The notes beneath the pieces were generated by a model, which worked only from the letters and a program-made list of their open reading frames with translations, made no database searches and was not told the DNA's origin. Positions 34,724-42,015 of a stretch of DNA of 49,169 nt are shown here, one piece after another; positions within the stretch are counted from its first letter, which is position 1, and each line of letters opens with the position of its first letter. Source of the DNA: Bacteroides sp. 224 (GTDB lineage Bacteria > Bacteroidota > Bacteroidia > Bacteroidales > Bacteroidaceae); the NCBI RefSeq assembly GCF_010500995.1, contig NZ_QVMK01000031.1, positions 1-49,169 on the forward strand, read 5' to 3'. A program made the position numbers and the translations under genes.

Positions 34724-36025
34724 ATGATGGATATATCTGCACTCTATACGCTTTTTCTCTCTTGTAGTGAGGTTACAACCGATAGTCGTAACTGTCCTCC
34801 CCATTCTATGTTCGTTGCCCTGAAAGGCGACTCCTTTAATGGAAACCTATTTGCAACCCAAGCATTAAACAGCGGATGCTCTTATGTTATTATTGATGAA
34901 CCACAGCATGCCATAAAAGGAGATGAAAGATATATTGTAGTAGAAGATTCATTGACTACTTTGCAGCAGTTGGCCAACTATCATCGTCGGCAACTTAAAA
35001 CAAAAGTACTCGGCATTACCGGCACAAACGGCAAAACCACTACCAAGGAGTTGATTGCTGCTGTTTTATCTAAAGATTTTAATATTCTCTATACATTAGG
35101 CAATTTAAACAACCATATTGGTGTTCCGTTAACACTACTTCGGTTAAAGCAAGAGCATGAAATTGCAGTCATCGAAATGGGAGCCAACCATCTTGGCGAG
35201 ATAGATTTCCTCTGTCGCATAGCAGAGCCGGACTTTGGAATCATCACCAATGTGGGTAAAGCACACCTGGAAGGATTTGGTTCTTTCGAAGGAGTTATAA
35301 AAACAAAAGGAGAATTATATGAGTTTCTGCGTAAACGCATGAACCCGGTAGTCTTTATTCATCACGAGAACTCGTATTTAATGGAGATCGCCAAAGAGTT
35401 AAGACTTATTGAGTATGGAACCGAAGAGAATTTGTACATCAATGGCACCATCACAGGCAATTCTCCCTATTTAACCTTTAACTGGAAGCATGGCAAGGAA
35501 GGAAGTCTACATACTATAAATACCCAATTGATAGGGGAATATAATTTTTCGAATGCTTTGGCGGCTGTCACCATTGGTTTCTTCTTTGGTGTAGAGCCAA
35601 CCCGAATAGATAAAGCATTAAGTGAATATACACCAACCAATAATCGCTCGCAACTTCAAAAAACAGCTGATAACACATTAATCATTGATGCATATAACGC
35701 CAACCCTACCAGCATGATGGCGGCACTTAGCAATTTTAAGAACATAAATGCCGATCGTAAGATGCTGATTCTGGGTGATATGAGGGAATTAGGAGAGGAT
35801 AGCGCAGCAGAGCATCAAAGAATAGTGGATTATCTACAAGAAAATGGCTTCGAGAATGTTGTGTTTGTGGGCGATTTGCTTGCTGCCGCTAAACATAATT
35901 ATCCTTCTTATAGAAATGTAGATGAATTAATTAAAGCCCTTCAAGAGAATCGCCCGAAAGGGATGATGATTCTGATAAAGGGCTCTAATGGGATTAGATT
36001 GAGGGAGGTGGTGGGTTATTTGTAG
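34724..36025 (+). CDS. murF: UDP-N-acetylmuramoyl-tripeptide--D-alanyl-D-alanine ligase
   Basis: This 433-residue ligase adds D-Ala-D-Ala to the UDP-MurNAc tripeptide, the last cytoplasmic step of the peptidoglycan precursor. Motifs: TTDSRNCPPHSMFVALKGDSFNGN (N-terminal substrate domain, residues about 18-41), the ATP loop LGITGTNGKTTTKE (about 99-112), AVIEMGANHLGEI, TNVGKAHLEGFGS, EYNFSNALAAV and DAYNANPTS, then the C-terminal ILGDMRELGEDS. Full length. The last 30 codons plus the stop (from 35932) are the sequence repeated three times downstream. Two ATGs (34724, 34727) can start it. It has its own promoter and lies away from the dcw cluster. Confidence 0.97.
   Translation: MMDISALYTLFLSCSEVTTDSRNCPPHSMFVALKGDSFNGNLFATQALNSGCSYVIIDEPQHAIKGDERYIVVEDSLTTLQQLANYHRRQLKTKVLGITGTNGKTTTKELIAAVLSKDFNILYTLGNLNNHIGVPLTLLRLKQEHEIAVIEMGANHLGEIDFLCRIAEPDFGIITNVGKAHLEGFGSFEGVIKTKGELYEFLRKRMNPVVFIHHENSYLMEIAKELRLIEYGTEENLYINGTITGNSPYLTFNWKHGKEGSLHTINTQLIGEYNFSNALAAVTIGFFFGVEPTRIDKALSEYTPTNNRSQLQKTADNTLIIDAYNANPTSMMAALSNFKNINADRKMLILGDMRELGEDSAAEHQRIVDYLQENGFENVVFVGDLLAAAKHNYPSYRNVDELIKALQENRPKGMMILIKGSNGIRLREVVGYL
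35932..36022 (+). repeat. murF 3'-end direct repeat, copy R0 (in gene)
   Basis: This is the 91-bp segment of murF from TAAAGCCC to GTTATTTG, encoding the C-terminus from KALQENRPKG to VVGYL, followed by the TAG stop. It is the in-frame copy of a repeat found again at 36773, 38105 and 39973. Nested complements AGCCCTT/AAGGGCT, AGAATC/GATTCT and CCC-GAAA-GGG lie at 35935-35984. Confidence 0.95.
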
Positions 36026-36078
36026 AGAGGGATTTAATGAGTAAACATGTCCCTTTAATAATTAAAAGGCTTGTTTTG

Positions 36079-36109
36079 TTGTATAGTTGAGCAACGTTTT
36101 GTATCTTTG
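36079..36109 (+). promoter_or_regulatory. higBA promoter
   Basis: TTG (36079-36081), 20 bp, TATCTTTG (36102-36109). The higB ATG starts 4 nt after the box, so the mRNA is predicted to be leaderless or nearly so. Confidence 0.65.
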
Positions 36110-36113
36110 TATC

Positions 36114-36446
36114 ATGGTGACAGAACGAAAAATCCGAACGTATGGAGGATATTTTGAAGCGTTCATGGAAACGCTTACTGAAAAAGAACAAGATAAAATC
36201 CTGTATGGATTACTCTTGTTGAAGACTCAGGAAAGATTGTCCAGAAAGTTTGTAGACTATATTAAGGAAGGAATATATGAATTGCGCACAGAGTACAACT
36301 CAAATATCTTTCGGGTGTTTTTTATTTTTGATGAAGGAAATATTGTTGTTCTTTTTAATGGTTTCCAAAAGAAAACTCAGAAAACGCCAAATAACGAAAT
36401 AGAAAAAGCAATTAAAATAAAGGAGGCATATTATGCAGACAAATAA
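36114..36446 (+). CDS. higB: HigB/RelE-type toxin (phage Gp49-like)
   Basis: This 110-residue RelE-superfamily mRNA interferase, of the Gp49-like/HigB type, starts MVTERKIRTYGGYFEAF. Features are the long helical LTEKEQDKILYGLLLLKTQ, the strand KEGIYELRTEYNSNIFRVFFIFDEGNIVVLFNGFQKK (the ELR and FRVFF core) and a lysine-rich C-terminus. I reject the longer frame from TTG 36087 because it precedes the promoter box. It is toxin-first, with the antitoxin ATG 14 nt inside its 3' end. It is the first insert of the murF-repeat array. Confidence 0.88.
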   Translation: MVTERKIRTYGGYFEAFMETLTEKEQDKILYGLLLLKTQERLSRKFVDYIKEGIYELRTEYNSNIFRVFFIFDEGNIVVLFNGFQKKTQKTPNNEIEKAIKIKEAYYADK

Positions 36447-36735
36447 CCATAAAATCACAGATTACGATGTGGTGCTTGATGCTAAATTCGGAGCAAAAGG
36501 TACCGAACAAAGAGCAGAAGCAGAGGAAAAAGCATATACGTTTTATACAGGCCAAATTATTGAGGATGCCCGAAAAAAAGCAAATATTAGTCAGGCCGAA
36601 TTAGCCCGACGTATTGGTTCTGACAGATCTTATATATCTCGTATTGAAAGTGGGCAGACCGAACCAAAGGTTTCAACCTTTTATCGTATAATGAACGCAT
36701 TGGGATGTAAGATAGAATTCTCAATGACACTTTAA
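36433..36735 (+). CDS. higA: HigA-type XRE antitoxin
   Basis: This 100-residue antitoxin has a C-terminal HTH: ISQAELARRIGSDRSYISRIESGQTEPKVSTFYRIMNALG. It is preceded by an acidic, helical N-terminus that would wrap the toxin. It overlaps higB by 14 nt, the normal higBA arrangement, so expression is coupled. Repeat R1 begins 38 bp after its stop. Confidence 0.92.
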   Translation: MQTNNHKITDYDVVLDAKFGAKGTEQRAEAEEKAYTFYTGQIIEDARKKANISQAELARRIGSDRSYISRIESGQTEPKVSTFYRIMNALGCKIEFSMTL

Positions 36736-36772
36736 GAGAAACTGACGCATTCTTAATATCTCCCCAAAACGC

Positions 36773-36863
36773 TAAAGCCCTTCAAGAGAATCGCCCGAAA
36801 GGGATGATGATTCTGATAAAGGGCTCTAATGAGATTAGATTGAGGGAGGTGGTGGGTTATTTG
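36773..36863 (+). repeat. murF 3'-end direct repeat, copy R1
   Basis: This 91-bp copy differs from R0 only by a G-to-A change (AATGAGATTAG). It is preceded by CTTAATATCTCC and CCAAAACGC, shared with R2 and partly with R3 but not with murF itself. It has no stop at the murF position (TTTGACACC follows), so it is not the end of a gene. Confidence 0.95.
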
Positions 36864-36897
36864 ACACCTTCATCCAGATTCCGAGTCTAAAGATATA

Positions 36898-36945
36898 AAA
36901 ACGCCTAAAAGGTTGTAATAACATAACCTTTTAGGCGTTTTTTTG
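36898..36945. terminator. Strong bidirectional hairpin terminator
   Basis: AAAACGCCTAAAAGGTT pairs with AACCTTTTAGGCGTTTT around a short loop, followed by TTTTG. It separates higBA and the R1 repeat from the fic gene, closing the preceding cassette. Confidence 0.85.
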
Positions 36946-36953
36946 TATATTTG
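36946..36953 (+). promoter_or_regulatory. Putative -7 box for fic
   Basis: TATATTTG right after the terminator T-run, 28 bp before the fic ATG. The -33 region falls inside the terminator and shows no TTTG. Confidence 0.45.
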
Positions 36954-36981
36954 TTCTGTTTATTGATAATTATAAATCCGT

Positions 36982-38049
36982 ATGAAGTATCTTAATATAA
37001 AGAAGGCGCTGGCTGCATGGAAAAATTTGCAGCCACTGTTAGAGAAAGATAGAGAAAGGCTTAGTCGCCGCTTTACTGTAGATTTCAACTACAACAGCAA
37101 TCATATTGAGGGGAATACATTAACTTATGGCCAGACAGAAATCTTGCTACTTTTTGGCAAGGTAATTGGAGAAGCGGATGTTCGTGATGTACAAGAAATG
37201 ACAGCAAGTAACGTAGGCCTACGGATGATGACAGAAGAAGCTACGGTGAAAGGAATACCATTGACGCAGAAATTTATCCGAACATTGCATAAGACCATAC
37301 TACGAGAGGATTACACAGTATACCATAATTTACCTGGTGGTATACAGACAAGTTACGTGATTCACGCCGGACAGTATAAAACACGACCTAACAGTGTAAT
37401 CACACGATATGGAGACAGATTTGAGTATGCCTCACCTGAGGAAACCCCAGGGTTGATGGGGGATTTAGTGGATTGGTATAATGTGGCAGAACAAGAGGGA
37501 AAACTTTCACCAGTAGAGTTGGCTGCACTCTTTCACTATCGTTATATACGCATTCATCCTTTCGAGGACGGTAACGGTCGTATTGCTCGACTGATGGTGA
37601 ACTACATCCTAACTCGCCACGATTATCCGATGATTGTAGTCCGTAGTCGCAAAAAGAGTGAATATTTGGAAGCTTTACATCAGACCGATATTGAAGTTGG
37701 TCCTGTGCCGAGTGATGGTGCTCATGCAGATATCAAGAATATCCGTCCTTTTATGAAATACTTCAATGATCTGGTGGCTACAGAAGTGTATAATGATGTG
37801 CTGTTTGTGAGCGAGAGGAATGAGAATGTGTGGTGGTATGATGGGGAACGGATTGCATTTCGAACACCAAATTACACGAAAATTTTGAACGCTATGCGAA
37901 CACAGCCAATTTTGACGCTTGCGGACATGAAAGAGGAAACAGGCATCAGCGTGACGGCTATTCAGAAATTATTGGATCAGCTGATTTCCAAGAAGTATGT
38001 TGAGCGTGGAGAGAAAGATGGTAGCTGGAGAGTGTTTTTGACACAATAA
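36982..38049 (+). CDS. fic: Fic-domain AMP-transferase-like protein with C-terminal winged helix
   Basis: This 355-residue protein has the Fic motif HPFEDGNGRIAR (catalytic His 192), which transfers AMP or another nucleotide-derived group to a target hydroxyl. A class II inhibitory helix is in the N-terminus: NSNHIEGNTL with S39-x3-E43-G, whose Glu blocks the ATP gamma-phosphate. The C-terminal 80 residues carry a winged-helix region (LTLADMKEETGISVTAIQKLLDQLISKKYV). All catalytic and inhibitory residues are present, so it looks like an active, self-restrained enzyme. It could belong to cell regulation or phage defence. It is the sole gene of the second insert of the murF-repeat array. Confidence 0.9.
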   Translation: MKYLNIKKALAAWKNLQPLLEKDRERLSRRFTVDFNYNSNHIEGNTLTYGQTEILLLFGKVIGEADVRDVQEMTASNVGLRMMTEEATVKGIPLTQKFIRTLHKTILREDYTVYHNLPGGIQTSYVIHAGQYKTRPNSVITRYGDRFEYASPEETPGLMGDLVDWYNVAEQEGKLSPVELAALFHYRYIRIHPFEDGNGRIARLMVNYILTRHDYPMIVVRSRKKSEYLEALHQTDIEVGPVPSDGAHADIKNIRPFMKYFNDLVATEVYNDVLFVSERNENVWWYDGERIAFRTPNYTKILNAMRTQPILTLADMKEETGISVTAIQKLLDQLISKKYVERGEKDGSWRVFLTQ

Positions 38050-38104
38050 GGACGAATAGTTATGATGGTAAGAATATAGTGTACTTAATATCTCCTAAAA
38101 ACGC

Positions 38105-38194
38105 TAAAGCCCTTCAAGAGAATCGCCCGAAAGGGATGATGATTCTGATAAAGGGCTCTAATGGGATTAGTTGAGGGAGGTGGTGGGTTATTTG
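38105..38194 (+). repeat. murF 3'-end direct repeat, copy R2
   Basis: This 90-bp copy has the R0 version of the variable base and one deleted base (ATTAGTTGAGG). It is preceded by CTTAATATCTCC and AAAAACGC as in R1. Its right end TTATTTGTAGAA contains, on the minus strand, the stop and last codons of the AbiEii frame (YK, TAA at 38188-38190). Confidence 0.95.
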
Positions 38195-39162
38195 TAGAAA
38201 TGTATGATACTTTTAACACTCTCTTCAACCTCTTCAGTAGAGGCAATTTTTTGATAAGATAGATCAGGTAATTCTTTGCAATAAACATCCTTCAAAGAAT
38301 TCCACAAGGCGCAAAAATCTGTAACTAACGGGGATTCGGACCACGTTTTGCTTTGCCATCCTTCAGGTTTATCGAAACTCTTTTGGTCATGTTCGAACAA
38401 GGACTGAAAATCATCTTTGAAAGAAGTGCTTTCAAGATAGGTTTTACATTCTTTATCCTGAAGGAGATAATGTAGATCATAGAAATGGCGAATTTTAGCT
38501 GTGAGCTCCTGAATGGGATTATTAGCTAAGGAACAACGTATTATGGATACTAACTTTTCCGTCAAAGTCCTTCGTTTGTCCAAAACGGATACAGCAAATG
38601 GTTGCATTTCATATTCTTCAATTAATGCCTGACTATTTGTTTGTACGAAAAAATCAGTAAGAAAACTTTAAAGTGTACGTTTTTCAAATGGATATGGATT
38701 AGCGAAAGAGTTAATTTCAATAAGTAATTGTCCAGCTTTAATGGCACCTACTTGAATGGAATCAACTTCACGGGGATAGCTATAAAATGCCTTATAATAA
38801 TGAGAACCTTTACTTGTAGAACCTGGAATATTTATTTCTAATAAGCCAAGTGTCATGTTCTTGGCGGTTTTACGAATTAGATTTTTGAGTTGATTCCCAC
38901 TCAGCGACCATGCTTCTGTTATTGCTATATCAATGTCTTCTGAAAATCTGGAACCTATGCCGTATGCTTTGGTTAGACTTGTGCCACCTTTGAATATAGC
39001 ACGCCCTTCTTTATCGTTTTTTACCATTAAGGATAGTGAACGGCAAATCCAATAATCTTTTTCAATAAAAATACTTTTAATACCTAAACCTCCTTCTTCT
39101 TTGGGACGTGATGCAGCTAAAATAGCATCGGCAAACAATTCTCTATTTTCATGAAGCCTCAT
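38188..39162 (-). pseudogene. abiEii: AbiEii-type nucleotidyltransferase toxin, interrupted by in-frame TAA
   Basis: This is a type IV toxin of the AbiE system. AbiEii-like toxins are nucleotidyltransferases. Motifs are IFIEKDYWICRSL, FKGGTSLTKAYG with the G-G-T/S-L loop, and RFSEDIDIAI (the acidic pair). The frame from ATG 39162 is broken by TAA at 38670-38668 after PYPFEKRTL. It continues in the same frame (SFLTDFF...) to a second stop at 38188, with the conserved VLDKRRTLTEKLVSIIR in the second half. Total about 325 codons, the family length, so this is one nonsense change, not a frameshift. The wild-type codon was probably CAA. The toxin is likely non-functional unless the stop is read through. 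It is coupled to the antitoxin by ATGA. Confidence 0.85.
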
Positions 39163-39878
39163 ACAATATTCCAATTTTGTTTTGTTAATAATACATCATC
39201 AGAAATAGGAAGTTTATATGTGGTAACTCCACTTAATGATGCTTTCAAATTATATGTATTTATATTATTCTGTTCCATTATTGCCCCCAATAAGGCGCGC
39301 ACGTATGGGGTATAAGAAATTGCTAATTCACAAAATATCTGTTGTTCTTGTTTCGGTATGTTTTTTATCAACTCTCCAAGTCGAAGAATACATTCATCAG
39401 GTGTTACCGCCGGTATTTCTCTTATTAGTCGGATAGCGTCAAGAATTCGCAATAAACGAATATTTTGTTCTGTAATTTCATTTGGCTGTAACAGGAATGA
39501 AATGTTGTATTCACCTCGTTTTAACGGACGGCGGTATTTGTTAGAGCCGATCATTATGGATGAAGTTATTTGAGTGGTTAATCCCATAGTGGCAAAAGCT
39601 GCTGTCCCTGTGATATAGCCTATCAGTTTACCATCTTTCTCTAAAAAATCTTTTGCTATTTCAGAAGAAGCGGGCTTTAATGTACCAAATATTGTTTTAC
39701 GAGGTTTGTAGTATCTCCCTTTTGATAACTTTTCAAGCTCACCTTTAGCAACAAAACGACTTAGGAGTTTTACAAGGGCAGCTTCGTATTGTGGTTCTAC
39801 TTTGAAATCCTTTAATGTGAATACAACTCCATCCGGAGTTGAATTAAGCTTTTCCTTTATTTGATCTGCTATCAACAT
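39159..39878 (-). CDS. abiEi: AbiEi-type antitoxin / DUF6088 protein
   Basis: This 239-residue protein has an N-terminal winged helix that binds the operon promoter (VVFTLKDFKVEPQYEAALVKLLSRFVAKGELEKLSKGRYY) and a long C-terminal domain. The layout fits the AbiEi antitoxin of type IV AbiE systems. I chose the ATG at 39878, preceded by GAAGA; a TTG at 39887 is less likely. The frame is intact although the toxin is broken. The promoter is TTTG-N21-TACCTTTG on the minus strand. It belongs to the third insert of the array. Confidence 0.85.
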   Translation of the reverse strand: MLIADQIKEKLNSTPDGVVFTLKDFKVEPQYEAALVKLLSRFVAKGELEKLSKGRYYKPRKTIFGTLKPASSEIAKDFLEKDGKLIGYITGTAAFATMGLTTQITSSIMIGSNKYRRPLKRGEYNISFLLQPNEITEQNIRLLRILDAIRLIREIPAVTPDECILRLGELIKNIPKQEQQIFCELAISYTPYVRALLGAIMEQNNINTYNLKASLSGVTTYKLPISDDVLLTKQNWNIV

Positions 39879-39898
39879 ATTCTTCAATTATATATCTG

Positions 39899-39931
39899 CA
39901 AAGGTATTAAAAGTCATGTTTATTACGCAAA
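39899..39931 (-). promoter_or_regulatory. abiE promoter
   Basis: On the minus strand TTTG (39931-39928), 21 bp, TACCTTTG (39906-39899), placing the start about 16 nt before the antitoxin ATG. Confidence 0.65.
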
Positions 39932-39972
39932 AAACAAGACTTTTTTAAGTTTGAAAGGTTTCCCCAAAACGC

Positions 39973-40063
39973 TAAAGCCCTTCAAGAGAATCGCCCGAAA
40001 GGGATGATGATTCTGATAAAGGGCTCTAATGAGATTAGATTGAGGGAGGTGGTGGGTTATTTG
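39973..40063 (+). repeat. murF 3'-end direct repeat, copy R3
   Basis: This 91-bp copy is identical to R1 (AATGAG variant). It is preceded by CCCCAAAACGC and followed by TAA, so unlike R1 it could end a murF frame. On the minus strand its right end provides the stop codon (40057-40059) and last codons of the S41 protease gene. It may be the original murF end. Confidence 0.95.
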
Positions 40064-41502
40064 TAAAGGGACTCTTTACAAATAATCATTTCACTTTTAT
40101 TCTTTGATGAAATCTTATAGTCTTTTATCTCAGGTAATAAGATACTTCTTGTAGACTTTCTTACAGGTAATTTCCCTGTTTCTATTAGAGAAACCGCTAT
40201 CTGAGTCATTGGGTCTTCCGGGCTACCTAAAGGTTTGAAGAATAAATCAATGGCAGAATCCACCTTTTCTTTTTCATAGGTAGGAGCGATACCTCCCTGA
40301 GCAGATTCCCCATTTATATTAGAGAACTTATACACCATTATAGTTGCTTCCCAATTTTCAACACCTTCTATGTCTGAATCTTTTCCTAACTTAAACTCTT
40401 TAAAATAATCTTCTGGAGTGATAGTCAATCCGCCACAGAACTTTCCAAGAGTCCTTTCTCCTATATGAACTACTTCCATATAAGGTCTAAGCGCTAAAAT
40501 TGTAGCCTCGGAAGCCGATGCAGTGATCTCTGTAGTGAGTATATAAATACGCTCAAGATTTAAGTTTTCATTGATTACGCTACTGTCAAAGATTTCATCT
40601 TCTTTTTGCAACTTCATCATTTCAGCATTCCATGCTCGTTTCAAATATATCGTTTTATTATCAAGAACCGTTTTAGGAGCAATCATTCCTGCCAATGCAT
40701 TGGCTACATCAGCATATCCTCCCAAATTAAAACGTAAATCCAATATCATTTCAGTAATCCCCTTTTGTTTGAAATAAGCAAAAGTGTTTTTCAGTTTAGT
40801 TCGGGAAGCTTTAGTAAAACTCGAATAGCACAGATAGCCAATCTGAGGTTTATCTGGCTCATCCTCATTGATAATTTCGGCATGAAGTACTGAATCGAAG
40901 CATTTAGTTGTGACTTGTAAATTTAGAGGATTCTTTCCTGTAGACCTCACATCTATTGTGTTTGATTCTACATACATCTCCCCAACTTCTATAGACATAG
41001 ACTTCAATGCAAGAAAATCAGTCAGAGATTTCTTTTCTGTAGTCAGGAAATTACCATTTACTTTATATATGATGTCTCCCCTTTTTAGCCCGGCATTAGC
41101 TGCCGGTGAATTTGGGTTCACGTATTCAATAGCGATATACATTTTGCTTTCGCCAATGAAAGAAAAAGGATAAATCCACCATCCAAAATCTGTAGTTGTT
41201 TCATCAATTTCAGCTCTTGTAGAAGGAGAAGATGTATTTTCGAGTCGAGACCAACCATCATCTTTATATCTCATCTTTAAGAAATGCTCTATAGGTTCAT
41301 CTTCACTATTATCTTTAATGGAAGATGAAATTTCCTTATTCCACACATAGAAGTGCTTCATCGCTCCTACTGAGAATTTATTTACTTTGGCATTAATTCC
41401 AATTGGCGCAGTCTCCGAATCTTTCTTCTCGCAAGCCACAAACAAAGAAAGGAATAATACACTTATCCACAATGAGATCGCTTTAGTTGCATGTTGTTTC
41501 AT
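40057..41502 (-). CDS. S41-family C-terminal processing peptidase-like lipoprotein
   Basis: This 481-residue lipoprotein has a lipobox LSLFVACEK (Cys 24). A PDZ-like segment (NPNSPAANAGLKRGDIIYKVNG, about residues 130-151) precedes the S41 catalytic domain: LDLRFNLGGYADVANALAGM and the serine motif TEITASASEATILAL. Tail-specific proteases of this group cut unstructured C-termini in the periplasm. Its last codons lie inside repeat R3. It is the second gene after the VanZ-like gene (11 bp gap). Confidence 0.88.
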   Translation of the reverse strand: MKQHATKAISLWISVLFLSLFVACEKKDSETAPIGINAKVNKFSVGAMKHFYVWNKEISSSIKDNSEDEPIEHFLKMRYKDDGWSRLENTSSPSTRAEIDETTTDFGWWIYPFSFIGESKMYIAIEYVNPNSPAANAGLKRGDIIYKVNGNFLTTEKKSLTDFLALKSMSIEVGEMYVESNTIDVRSTGKNPLNLQVTTKCFDSVLHAEIINEDEPDKPQIGYLCYSSFTKASRTKLKNTFAYFKQKGITEMILDLRFNLGGYADVANALAGMIAPKTVLDNKTIYLKRAWNAEMMKLQKEDEIFDSSVINENLNLERIYILTTEITASASEATILALRPYMEVVHIGERTLGKFCGGLTITPEDYFKEFKLGKDSDIEGVENWEATIMVYKFSNINGESAQGGIAPTYEKEKVDSAIDLFFKPLGSPEDPMTQIAVSLIETGKLPVRKSTRSILLPEIKDYKISSKNKSEMIICKESLYK

Positions 41503-41513
41503 AGTTTTTTATT

Positions 41514-41915
41514 TTAATCTGTAATTTTCTTTTTCAGCATCTTTGGCTTCAGTATATAATATCCCACTAAAGCTGCACAAAGTGCTCCTGTTGCATTAGC
41601 AACAAAATCCATCCAATCGCCCCCGCGATAAGCAGTGCAATATTCTTGTAATAATTCTATTGCACCACTAAATAATATCGGTAGCAGGCAAGCTCCTATC
41701 CATGCATGCCTCATAGGATGATTGTTTTTATGCGACCGCAGGAATTCCCACCAAAGCATTCCGGACAAGCCAAAATACATACAGAAATGTGCTATTTTAT
41801 CCAGATTAGGAATATCATCTGCCACATCTATCTTAGGTGGTCTAAAGAACGACAAATAAATAACCAATAATATAATGGAAATAGATAGGGGATACTTTCT
41901 AAAATAATAGAGCAT
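41514..41915 (-). CDS. VanZ-like family membrane protein
   Basis: This 133-residue protein has four predicted membrane segments. The VanZ-family signature is DKIAHFCMYFGLSGMLWW and SGAIELLQEYCTAYRGGDWMDFVANATGA. VanZ confers low teicoplanin resistance in enterococci, but the function of these relatives in Bacteroidetes is not known. It is first in a two-gene unit with the S41 peptidase. Confidence 0.85.
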   Translation of the reverse strand: MLYYFRKYPLSISIILLVIYLSFFRPPKIDVADDIPNLDKIAHFCMYFGLSGMLWWEFLRSHKNNHPMRHAWIGACLLPILFSGAIELLQEYCTAYRGGDWMDFVANATGALCAALVGYYILKPKMLKKKITD

Positions 41916-41941
41916 TTTAAATTACTTAATTACGTGTAAAG

Positions 41942-41949
41942 CAAAAGTA
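41942..41949 (-). promoter_or_regulatory. Putative -7 box for VanZ-S41 operon
   Basis: TACTTTTG on the minus strand, 26 bp before the VanZ-like ATG, back to back with the symporter box at 41962. Confidence 0.45.
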
Positions 41950-41961
41950 CGAAACATTTTC

Positions 41962-41969
41962 TATATTTG
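41962..41969 (+). promoter_or_regulatory. Putative -7 box for symporter gene
   Basis: TATATTTG, 46 bp before the symporter ATG. No clear -33 TTTG at the usual spacing. Confidence 0.45.
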
Positions 41970-42015
41970 TATGTTTTAGTAGAAATTATATCTTTTAGTT
42001 CATTTTAAAAAAGGC

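Noticed and set aside
36773..40063. Insertion sequences or integrative element with recombinase explaining the murF repeats
   Set aside because: All frames between the repeats are accounted for by higBA, fic and abiE; no recombinase or transposase motif is present.
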